DNA from: Cepaea nemoralis
Lineage: Eukaryota; Mollusca; Gastropoda; Stylommatophora; Helicidae
Direction of reading: 5' to 3'
Assembly: GCA_014155875.1 (NCBI GenBank)
Contig: JACEFZ010001388.1
Span: 1 to 64,000 of the forward strand
DNA length: 64,000 nt
Positions 32,164 to 40,335 of this stretch are shown one piece after another. The translations under genes were made by a program, and so were the position numbers. The stretch's first letter is position 1. Each line of letters begins with the position of its first letter. The notes under the pieces were generated by a model that had not been told where the DNA came from, did no database searches, and saw only the letters and a list, made by a program, of their open reading frames with translations.

Positions 32164-33271
32164 TTAAAAGCCCTTAAGAAGAGAATGGTCAACATAATTG
32201 TCAAATTCCAAATCACTCAAGGTATTACTTAAACTATTTAATTTTGCCGAATTATGCTGTGTGTTGTACTTTACTGAAATAGAGCGTAGACAGGCAGAGG
32301 CATCTCTGGATTGCATCGTGATCTTTGTCATTTTAAGGAGCTCAGTAATGGAATTGCTAAGCAGAGTTTTAGAGGAAAGGACTTTCTTAATTTTCTGATG
32401 GAATGTTTCAACATGATTTGTGGTCGTAATATGAAAAGTTTGTGAAACCAGGGAAGAAGCAGCCCAAAGTTGTGGACAATTCCACCAATTATCAGTAAAG
32501 TATGAGACAACATCAGAAGAGGAAAGTTCAAGAAATCTTGTCTTTGAGGGCATTGTACTCAGATACATCAGTGCAGGACATTTGATTTGCAAACAGTTCA
32601 AACAGACACGAAACTTGAGAGGAGGGCAGCTTTCTCTGCTGAAGAGCTTTTCTGACAGCTGTGGCTGTGTGGAAAGCACAGAGACGAAACGCAACAGAGG
32701 GAAGAGATTTCCGAATAGCACAGATTTCTGCCATGGCCTTGTTGACAAATATAGTCTTAGGGAGGTTTGAAGAAAAAGCACTTGAAAAAAAAGAAAGACA
32801 AGAAGAGAGAACAACAGCATCTTCTGAAGCCAGAAAAGCATGAAATACCGGCCTACCTTGACCATTGCTGTCCACGACAAGAATGTTTAGGAGGGGGTAA
32901 TTATTTTTATTTACCTTATAGGTAGTGTCCATAATGAGGACCTCAGGGAATTGAGCCAGGTAATGAAGCATGTCTTTAGTCATGAATGCTAAATATTTAA
33001 ACTCACCACCCTCATTTGTTCCATACCTAACCATCCCCCCCTCAGCTTGCAACGTTTCTAATACCTTTTCCACATTCTCAGACTCTTCCCCGCACCCCTG
33101 GTCACGCAGCTTGTATTTTAAATTCCACACATCATGGCGGAGAAGTATTTGCCCACTATTTTGCCTCACGATGTCTTGTACGTCTCGAACAGGCACAGAC
33201 TGTACAGAAAGTAGCATTTTGAGCTCACTTGACATGCTCGGTTGTCTGTTTTCCGGATAGAGTTGAGAAAA
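32164..33271 (-). pseudogene. ZSWIM3-like: ZSWIM3-like gene, exon 4: MULE-type transposase domain, one frameshift
   Basis: This is the last and largest exon. It starts after a TTTTAG acceptor (33272) in phase 0 with FSQLYPENRQ. The MULE/Mutator transposase-derived core follows: LIMDTTYKVNKNNYPLLNIL (first catalytic Asp), GRPVFHAFLASED, then TIFVNKAMAEICAI where related proteins have Asp (here Asn), then RLCAFHTATAVRK, and after the frameshift NHVETFHQKIKKVL. An extra T near 32532 makes the frame stop at 32528, while homology continues without other breaks in the next frame to a TAA at 32164. No SWIM zinc motif (CxC...CxH) was found at the C-terminus. It resembles animal ZSWIM1/3-type genes derived from MULE transposons. 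The frameshift may be real decay or a base-calling error. Confidence 0.82.
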
Positions 33272-33425
33272 CTAAAACGGAAAAAAAAATTACTTCAAAA
33301 TTATTTTATATAATTATGTATAATAAATAAGCATTTAGGTCTCCCGTTAATTTAAACAGTGACAAAAAAAGACTTTTTGATAATTTTGCTTAAAATAAGA
33401 TGTACATAGATTGTGGGGTAACATT

Positions 33426-33575
33426 GGCACCATGCCGTCTTGACAGACGATAGTTTGTTACATTGTGCTTCAAAAAGGCTTAACTACAACTCGTGGCGGT
33501 AACGAATGTGACTGACAAGGCCTATTTGCGCTGTAAATGTTCGTCCACATTGGATGCATGTGAGCACATGGTCAT
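33426..33575 (-). repeat. RTE-like LINE (family A) 3' end, truncated
   Basis: This matches 21467-21620 closely, including GCCGTCTTGACAGACGATAG and the C2H2-finger coding region. It is extremely 5'-truncated and points leftward. Confidence 0.9.
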
Positions 33576-33835
33576 TACTTGGAGCCATTACTTGCTAGAT
33601 TGTATAAGGAGCTGAAGATTGATCCAGAGGAGTTCGTGAACATTGACAATGTTTCTACTAGTGCCACTCTTTCAAGCACTGATATTATAGGGCTATGTAT
33701 GCCATTCAACCAACAGACTGGGTGTTCAGATGAAGCAGTCTCACCATTTTGTGCCTTTAAACAGGCATTTGGAAGACATTTTCCACAAGTCAAGAAGCAA
33801 AGCAAAATCACAGACTTTTTCTTTAATACATTTGT
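33576..33835 (+). pseudogene. Tigger/pogo-like transposase C-terminal fragment
   Basis: The plus strand encodes LYKELKIDPEEFVNIDNVST followed by SATLSSTDIIGLCMPF and ends KKQSKITDFFF. The acidic FVNID...LSSTDII layout with a KITDFF end resembles the tail of Tigger/jerky-type DDE transposases. No catalytic domain is present. The frame runs by chance into the following LINE. Confidence 0.45.
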
Positions 33836-34632
33836 AAATTTTCAATATGATGATACAGTATTAATTGCAGACAATGCGCAGGACCTGCAACAATTAGTAG
33901 ATGCGGTTGTTGTACACAGTGAGCAACTGGGGTTAGAATTAAATTGTAAAAAGACTCAGGTTATGGTCGTCAGTAGGAAGGAAGAAGTGCCACAATGTAA
34001 TATACGAGTAAATGGAAATATTCTTCAACAAGTGAATCGGTACAATTATCTTGGAACAGTTATAACATCTGATGGGAGATGCCTTGAAGAGATTAGAACA
34101 AGAATCGCCATGGCGAAAGTAGCCTTTAGCAAGATGAAAAACATTCTGACCAATAAAAAGATGTCAATTGAAACGAGAAAAAGAGTGTTGAGGGGATACA
34201 TAGAGCCTGTTCTTTTGTATGGATGTGAAACTTGGACAATGAGCAGTCAAGCTGAAAAGCATCTGATGGCTGCAGAAATGTGGTTTCTGAGGAAAATGCA
34301 AAGAATACCATGGACAGACAGAAAAACCAATGACCAAGTACTACAGGAGACAAATGAACATCGTAGACTGATTAGAGAAATTAGACGTAGACAGTCAAAA
34401 TTTTTTGGACATGTTATGAGAAGAAATGGGTTGGAGAACTTAGTGACAACTGGCAAGATCGAAGGGAACAGACCAAGAGGAAGACCGAGAGGAAAATACC
34501 TGGATGGCTTGGCCACATGGCATGGACGAGACAGGAACACTGAGCTGATCCACGACACTGGTGATCGAGTGAAATGGCGAGTCATGACCGCCCACACTTT
34601 CCGGCATGGCACATGATTGATTGATTGATTGA
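33836..34632 (+). pseudogene. Family C LINE, RT C-terminal half with open frame
   Basis: A 5'-truncated RTE-like LINE whose frame is open from 33840 to 34616. It has YDDTVLIADNAQ (catalytic DD kept), YLGTVITSDGRCLEEI, KNILTNKKMSIETRKRVL, EPVLLYGCETW, RRQSKFFGHVMRR and GKIEGNRPRGRPRGKYLDG, and ends FRHGT. The tail is (ATTG)n at 34616-34632. It is fused in frame to a Tigger-like fragment, giving an accidental 345-codon ORF. It lacks the endonuclease and most of the RT, so it is not autonomous. It is the best-preserved copy of this segment in the window. Confidence 0.88.
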
Positions 34633-34760
34633 AATTTTCAAAATTAAACATTTCAACATTTGTGATATTGTATTGCTATTTATTTGTTCACAACCCGTGT
34701 TTCCTAAGTGGTACAATCATTTTATACCCAAAATACCAGAGAATTAAAAGAAAACAATAC

Positions 34761-34875
34761 CTCTTTTCCAGTAGGGTGGTTCTCATGTACCAAGTGGCAG
34801 CTGGCGACTTTTAGTTGACATGTAGCCCGATCCTCCACCAGACGTATAAAAGCAGGGCATCCAGTCTTTAATGTT
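34761..34875 (-). CDS. ZSWIM3-like: ZSWIM3-like gene, exon 3
   Basis: Acceptor TTTCAG at 34876, donor GTATTG at 34760; 115 nt. After completing a split Lys codon (AA|A) it encodes TLKTGCPAFIRLVEDRATCQ and then LKVASCHLVHENHPTGKE. This corresponds to the CPA..L.L...........L..HNHP-type end of the FAR1-like N-terminal domain in ZSWIM3 and FAR1-related proteins. The phases fit exons 2 and 4 exactly. Confidence 0.85.
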
Positions 34876-34995
34876 CTGAAACAATTTGTGGATGTTTTTC
34901 ATCAATCATATAACTCACAGAATCAGCTATTGAACAATTAACACTTTGCTGACCAACAATGTATAGAAATTTCAGGAGATGTTTTAAAACCATAA

Positions 34996-35180
34996 TATCC
35001 CCTCTGCCGTGTTTCCGCGGTGACGAGGTAGAGGGGCTTGTGTGTTCCAATGACCGTAACAGCTATGCTGACGGTGGCATATTGCCCAAGTAGCAATTGG
35101 ACCCGTGCCATATGCATATGGATCAGCCAAAAATTCAGTAGAAAATGGAGGAGGAGGAATTCTTATACATTTAAAAAATC
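34996..35180 (+). mobile_element. Deletion derivative of the Ingi/I-like LINE
   Basis: Positions 34996-35080 match the extreme 5' end of the LINE at 57772-62598 (CCTCTGCCGT at the start, GACGAGGTAGAGGGGCTTG). At about 35083 it jumps to the RNase H coding region, matching roughly 59190-59285 minus (AATTGGACCC, GATCAGCCAAAAATTCAGTA). About 2.9 kb is missing. A 3' UTR piece of the same family at 35850-35985 may be the other end of the same derivative. Confidence 0.8.
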
Positions 35181-35301
35181 AAAGTGGCTATTCACAATAG
35201 AAATCCGAATATAGAAAAATGATATTCGTAGTAGAAGTAGGTCACGTGATTATTCCTATGCGTGTAGCTATATTATAAATTTTTGTTGATTCGTTAACGT
35301 G

Positions 35302-35373
35302 TCCTCAGTAACGTAGTGATAAGTGTCTCCGCATGTCACGCGGGAGCTCGAGGTTCGATTCCTCGTTAAGGAA
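35302..35373 (+). tRNA. tRNA-Asp(GTC)-like gene or pseudogene
   Basis: The 72 nt fold as a tRNA: acceptor TCCTCAG/TTAAGGA (5 Watson-Crick pairs, one G-T, one mismatch), anticodon stem TCCGC/GCGGG around loop ATGTCAC (anticodon GTC, Asp), T-arm CGAGG TTCGATT CCTCG perfectly paired. The D-arm is atypical. A T6 Pol III-type terminator follows at 35378-35383. A diverged copy at 46763-46832 shares sequence on both sides of the tRNA, so this belongs to a dispersed repeat and is likelier a tRNA-derived element than a working gene. Confidence 0.6.
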
Positions 35374-35377
35374 ATGA

Positions 35378-35390
35378 TTTTTTCTTTTTT
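35378..35390 (+). terminator. Pol III-type T-run terminator
   Basis: T6-C-T6 directly after the tRNA-Asp-like sequence. Confidence 0.6.
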
Positions 35391-35459
35391 CATTTTCAGC
35401 AAATACGTAAAAATATTAAACATATATAGAACTGAGAAACTCAAAGCATGTGATTAAAG

Positions 35460-35815
35460 TGTGATGATATACTGTCAGCTTGGACCAAAATTATCAGGAC
35501 ATACAAAGTAGGACGGTAACGTAAACAAACATGTATGCCTGGTAACAGTAAGTGTACAGAAACGAAAGTTAACAATTCTTGAACTTGCCTGGGGACACAA
35601 TTATTTGTAGGAATCGTTATTTGTATTGGGGATACCAGTTCTGGAAAATCATTCTTGATATTTAAACAGGACTAACATAATGTAAAAATTGACTACCTTC
35701 TGAGACTTCTTAATGGCCCAAAATAACATTGACTAGTGAGCAGTCGCTGTGACATTGTTACTTCCCGCGAATATAATTTTTCTCTATTGCGAATAGAGCC
35801 TCCCTTAAAAAATGT
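35460..35815 (-). repeat. Inverted copy of the 27.5-27.8 kb block
   Basis: Reverse-complement similarity to 27640-27805 (CAGCTTGGACC, TATCAGGACATA, TGTACAGAAACG, GTTAACAATTCTT). It ends GCGAATAGAGCCTCCC at 35815, echoing the left start GGGAGAGTTTATTCG. Confidence 0.7.
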
Positions 35816-35849
35816 AATGAGAAAAATAAGTCAGTGGCAACTGGAAAAT

Positions 35850-35985
35850 TTTCGTCCTGTGGATGTCATCTGCAGACTGCATTCCTCTGATTTCCGAAGG
35901 AAAAGCCTGTGGTGAACGGAAGGCCAAATATACAGAAGTGGGGCTAAGCAGCCATGTGCTGTAGACCTCTTCAAGAATCTTGGTC
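35850..35985 (+). repeat. Ingi/I-like LINE 3' UTR fragment
   Basis: This matches the reverse complement of about 58128-58235: GTGGATGTCATCTGCA.ACTGCATTC, GTGAACGGAAGGCC and GCTAAGCAGCCATGTGC. Confidence 0.8.
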
Positions 35986-36197
35986 TGGAATGTTTATAAT
36001 CCTCAACCATGTTGTAAGGCTTGAAACAAGGTGTCAGGCATAGAGGTGTATTGCAAGTATGGTTTCTTTTACCTTACAGCCTACCACACTTTAGTCCTTT
36101 AGTTTGTACCTTGGCTTTTCATATTCTTCAATAAAATGGCGCTCATGTCTGTCTCTAAGTAGGATTTATAGAGGGATAAATACATAATAAAGCTTAC

Positions 36198-36313
36198 TTT
36201 TGGTTTGGTCTGATGCCTTGGCTAGTGCTCGCACTTGTACGGTGCCCTTGTTTGCAAGTAAACGTTATTTGTTGATATTGGAGCCTTTCCAAATATGGTG
36301 ATTCATCCCTCAA
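36198..36313 (-). CDS. ZSWIM3-like: ZSWIM3-like gene, exon 2
   Basis: Acceptor TTTCTTTCAG (AG at 36315-36314), donor GTAAGC at 36197; 116 nt. It encodes LRDESPYLERLQYQQITFTC, then KQGHRTSASTSQGIRPNQ, leaving two bases that pair with exon 3. The aromatic/Cys pattern (YQQITFTCKQG) matches the ...V.F.C...G strand of FAR1-like/ZSWIM3 N-termini. The acceptor lies in a 36-bp tandem duplication, so a second identical acceptor exists 36 nt upstream. Confidence 0.85.
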
Positions 36314-36382
36314 CTGAAAGAAAATAAACACCATTGTATTATATCTCAACTGAAAGAAAATAAACACCATTGTATTATATCT
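36311..36382 (-). promoter_or_regulatory. 36-bp tandem duplication giving two splice acceptors
   Basis: Two perfect copies of a 36-bp unit (36311-36346, 36347-36382) each carry TTTCTTTCAG|TTG on the minus strand. Use of the upstream site would add 12 in-frame codons without a stop to exon 2. Confidence 0.85.
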
Positions 36383-36700
36383 ATATATTTATATACTTTA
36401 TATTAAAAAATTGCATTGGTTTAGCATCAGATGGTGCTTCCAGTTTGGTCTAGAATGCCAGATGTATCTCCTTTATGTGTTCAGTATACGTGTGTTTGCC
36501 ATTCATCAGCATTGCACATCAAATATAGTGTCAAAACTACCCTAAAAAATTTGATTTTTATTGGGAAATCTTCTGGGTTTTTTTTTTTGGCTTTTTTAAT
36601 TTCATGGCTTGGCTTTTTTGGCCATTTTACTCGATCACCAGAGTCGGCATGTAGGCATAAAACAACTAATGTATAAATATAACGTAATCAGTAATCTTAC
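36314..36700 (-). other. ZSWIM3-like intron 1
   Basis: Donor GTAAGA at 36700, acceptor at 36315-36314. No transposon was recognised apart from the duplicated acceptor. Confidence 0.75.
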
Positions 36701-36811
36701 CTTCCTTGAGCTAGCTTTGATAAACAGCACACCACACTCGTCTTCGTGCTTTTTAAGAATAACCTGAAACTCCTGGTAACTTGAAAAGAAGGCTCCTGTC
36801 TCTAACGCCAT
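36701..36811 (-). CDS. ZSWIM3-like: ZSWIM3-like gene, exon 1 (start codon)
   Basis: ATG at 36811 starts MALETGAFFSSYQEFQVILK, continuing KHEDECGVLFIKASSRK to a consensus AAG|GTAAGA donor at 36700. It is 37 codons, phase 0, matching exon 2. The F.SY.EF...L..HE pattern is that of the N-terminal domain in ZSWIM3-type proteins (human ZSWIM3 likewise opens with an acidic Met-Glu start and a CFKTYEDF motif). The 5' flank contains a perfect 56-bp tandem duplication. Confidence 0.85.
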
Positions 36812-36822
36812 TTTCGGAAGTA

Positions 36823-36934
36823 CGCTCAGTATCGTTTGCAGGTAGCAGGAAAGGAAATTAGCGCCAATGAATGGGGTTCGCTCAGTATCGTTTGCAGGTA
36901 GCAGGAAAGGAAATTAGCGCCAATGAATGGGGTT
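36823..36934 (-). repeat. Perfect 56-bp tandem duplication at the ZSWIM3-like 5' end
   Basis: Two identical 56-bp units (36823-36878, 36879-36934) beginning CGCTCAGTATCGTTTGCAGG lie 12 bp upstream of the start codon, in the presumed 5' UTR or core promoter. No TATA box was seen. Confidence 0.9.
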
Positions 36935-36959
36935 TCCGGGACAGGGAATAATCACGTGA

Positions 36960-37052
36960 CCAACCTACGAATAGACGCTTTGTTTCTTCGTAGGGCCCTA
37001 CGAATAGACACTTTGTCTATTCGTAGTGCTCTACGAATAGACACTTCAAATT
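36960..37052 (+). repeat. Palindromic hairpin cluster, right locus
   Basis: Contains the perfect 20-bp palindrome TTCGTAGGGCCCTACGAA (core) and further TCTATTCGTAG/CTACGAATAGA arms, the same family as 27486-27613. Confidence 0.9.
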
Positions 37053-37510
37053 AATTATCAAGTGCATTCTTTATATTAGCTTTAAACCCTGGCAAGTAAT
37101 ATCTTGTATTATGCGGAATGATGCTATGCACATAATGGGTTAAATCCTGTTTACATATCATGCAACGTTATCTAATTAGCATATAAAAATGGCCGCAATT
37201 AGTTATTATACTAATTAATTACCACCTTGCATTATTTGTATTAGCTTTAAACCCTGGCAAGTAATATCTTGAATTATGCGGAATGATGCTACAAGTTAAC
37301 GGGTTAAATCCTGTTTACATATCATGCAACGTTATCTAATTAACATATAAAAATAGCTGTCAATTAGTTGTTATATTAATTAATTACCACGTGCATACTT
37401 TATATTAGCTTTAAACCCTTGCAAGTAATATCTTGTATTATGCGGAATGATGCTACAAGTTAACGGGTTAAATCCTGTTTACATATCATGCAACTTTATC
37501 TAATTAGTAA
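37053..37510 (+). repeat. About 165-bp tandem satellite, three units
   Basis: TTAGCTTTAAACCCT, AATATCTTG.ATTATGCGGAA, CCTGTTTACATATCATGCAA and TTATCTAATTA recur in order three times with about 165-bp spacing. Confidence 0.93.
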
Positions 37511-37619
37511 ATTTAGAAAATTATTGCTGTGATGTATGGTTGCTATTAGATTCATTTTAAATAATAATAAACGTTTCATTTGCAGACTGTAAAATCTCGA
37601 AGTTCGAATGGCAGGTTTT

Positions 37620-38510
37620 AAAAAGTGACACGCGTGCCAACATTTTGGATTTCCAAACGCAAAGAGGAATTTAATATGTCCGCAAAAATAATTTTTTTCT
37701 ACCATAAGTTGAGGGAGTCTTTCAATGAAACTTTCCAAATATACTTAGAATTGATGCAGAATTTGAAAATACAACTAAAAGTAATGCCTGTCTATTACTT
37801 GCACTAAAATAATTGATAATTACTTACGGTATGCCAAATAGGTAAAATTATGTCAAAGACTAAAGGTATAATCTAACCACCGGCTCGTGTGCACAATGAT
37901 AGACTGACCATTTTTCCGGAAGCTGAGATGGTAATCGTTATTGTCACAAGTTATTTGAATATATCCGATCAGATACACAAAGGGTATGTTAATAGTCCAT
38001 GGCTTGGCAACACGACGGAACCCTTCTGCGCAAGCGCGGAAAATGGTTTCAGGTTAAAGTATGCTTACATTAGTGATAGGCTTCTCTATAATATACATAG
38101 GGTTGCCAGATACGTGGGCACCAAAAGGACATGATACAAGTAGAGTGTCCTATCATGATTTTAAATTTGAGACCACCACAGTAGATAGGCCTTGAAAAAC
38201 AAAATCTAATGGTACCTCAATGATGCCTGTATGTCAATTCTAAGTGAAGATATTCACATTTTTGTGAAGGTGAGACAAGTTGCGATTTCTCATGCTCCTC
38301 ATACGGTTTTAGAGCTCTCCAGTGTGTCCATTACCTCCACCAGCGGTCTGTGCATGTGTGTGCGTGCGAGATGGTCTCGAACGGATATGACAACTGACTT
38401 CAAAAATATGTTCCGTCATGTTAAATGATTAAAATATAGTACAAGTATACAAATATATTATTAATCTTTAAAATTGTATTCACTTTAACTTTAGTAGTTC
38501 ATATCGTACG
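37620..38510 (+). repeat. Diverged unit of a tandemly duplicated locus
   Basis: Segments at 37620-37850 and 38390-38510 match 46930-47100 and 47150-47270. Shared text includes GATGAAACTTTCC, TTGATGCAGAATT, CTGACTTCAAAAATATGTTCC and TTTAAATGATTAAAA.ATAGTAC. The LTR element inserted into one of these units. Confidence 0.7.
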
Positions 38511-38950
38511 TGTCAGGATCTTATATTCGGCTCGTTGGCTAACACATGTGAGACAGTACAAGTACAACGTGATTCGACGTAAGACACAGCAACACAAGTT
38601 CTATGGATTTATTACCACATTAAATACATAACAATAGTTACAGCAATGTACAACATATAACAACTCACTACCACAATACAGCTCATAGGTCTGACGCTCA
38701 CAATATCAGTCGTTCAGCTCACAACCACGGAGATTCACACAACGCCTTGCTCTCGACACACACGTCCGTTCAGATGTCCAGTCGCAGCGTGGTCTGAGAT
38801 TAACACACACACTGCCCACTGCCTCAGGTGGGGTCACGTGGCTTTGCGTCGTCTGTCGTCAGCGCTGGTCGCGTGTCAGGTAAGGATCTCGCCAGCGCGA
38901 CAATTCCTGTCCGCCGGGCGCCGCAACGATGTTGCTGCTAGGCTCTGACA
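38511..38950 (-). repeat. 3' LTR of the Gmr1-like element
   Basis: 440 bp, two differences from the 5' LTR; the left flank is GTACG. Confidence 0.97.
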
Positions 38951-38961
38951 TTCTCCCCGGG
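38951..38961 (-). promoter_or_regulatory. Polypurine tract (plus-strand primer)
   Basis: On the minus strand CCCGGGGAGAA lies immediately before the 3' LTR (TGTCAGAG...). GGGGAGAA is a plausible, short polypurine tract. Confidence 0.6.
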
Positions 38962-40335
38962 TACTTCAATGAAAGATGCCATCTTTCATTTATGATGTAT
39001 GTATATACTGGGGTAGTGTTGATTTCATGTCAGAGACTACTTTTTCCCAGTGTTATGCATGAAAATACATATAAGGCATAGAAATATATACAAAAAAAAT
39101 GTAAGTTGCATTGAAATGACAAATGAAGTACAATTTTTAACACAATTCAGGTTTCATCCCCCTGATGCCTGGTTACCTTCATTGCAATAATACCCAGTCA
39201 GATCAGTAGTTCCAGCTTCACGCATCTACCTCGCAGCCATTTTGAAAAAAAACGTAATAATATGATTGTTTTGCAACAACCATCTAGGCCAGACTGAAAT
39301 ACGGCTTTGTATTAGTCGTATTAAACACTTAAACTCTGCCCTCATTTGGTCAGGAGCTCTTATGTTGGTTTGCAATGTTGGCAGCTCTATGACATGCTTG
39401 GTGGACGCCTACCTGCTGTGCCAATCATTTGAGCAACAAAATGTCTATCTATACAATATACATTAATGAATATGTTTCAAATTATGGCCCTTGATGTAAT
39501 TCACAAATGCAAGGGAAGTAATTTTGACATTTAAGAAATTCCATACATTACAATAATTATTTAATTTCTTAGCGTCATTGCTTGACGTTTCTTCATATTA
39601 ACGAGAAAAAGTCGGTAATATGAATACATTAATCAAGATATGATTCTAAGATTACACTAATCAAAATAAATATGTACCCAATTGGTATATTATATTTTAT
39701 AGATTCAAAAAGATTTTACAAGTGTCATAAATTTTTGGAAATTTGTACATAGTCTGCTAATTATGTTATACTTTTTAAATTATAACAGAAATGCACACGA
39801 AACGAAAATTTTGGTTGATTTACATTTTCTGAACACAAATGATCCGGTTTTATTTCGGAACTGATAGTAAAATGTTCCCACAGTTGGTGTTTGATGTTAT
39901 AGTATGACAACGGATTATGGTGGAATGTTCTTATTTCCGATGTGTTCACAACTTCGAAGAATTTGGATTACATTCGCTGTAAAGGTGGTGTAGGAGTCAA
40001 TGTTCGGTCCACATTTGCACATGTTAAAATATCACGGTGAAAAAAAATCACCCACGAATGTCACAATGGTAAAGTTCGCTTCTGGTAAGTGGATAAGCGT
40101 TTGTGACACTGTTGTTGGTGTCTATATACAATTAATATTGTTCTCATTCTAACACACACTACACAATTATACTACACTCATTACATAAGACATAAATTGA
40201 TTAAAATAAGAATATTATACATGTCGGTTTCTAAACCGTATCACAATTTTACATGTAGACCTTACACAGTAGGTGAATGAAAAAATTCACACATTGGTGG
40301 CTGTGTTGGGCTGAGTGTCATATTGCACAGTGCAC
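38962..40335 (-). other. 3' untranslated region of the Gmr1-like element
   Basis: About 1.37 kb between the RNase H stop and the polypurine tract. No ORF above 66 codons and no envelope-like gene. Confidence 0.75.

Larger units (their letters stand above)
33272..34760 (-). other. ZSWIM3-like intron 3
   Basis: A GT-AG intron (donor GTATTG at 34760, acceptor 33273-33272) holding a LINE 3' end (33426-33575), a Tigger-like fragment (33576-33835) and a family C LINE (33836-34632). Confidence 0.75.
34876..36197 (-). other. ZSWIM3-like intron 2
   Basis: Donor GTAAGC at 36197, acceptor at 34877-34876. It contains a deleted LINE (34996-35180 and about 35850-35985), a tRNA-Asp-like sequence and an inverted-repeat block. 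Confidence 0.75.

Noticed and set aside
34868..35050. 60-aa minus ORF next to ZSWIM3-like exon 3
   Set aside because: It falls in intron 2 across LINE 5'-end sequence, and phases do not match the gene.
38962..40335. Possible envelope gene downstream of RNase H
   Set aside because: No ORF longer than 66 codons and no signal peptide or transmembrane pattern on the element's strand.
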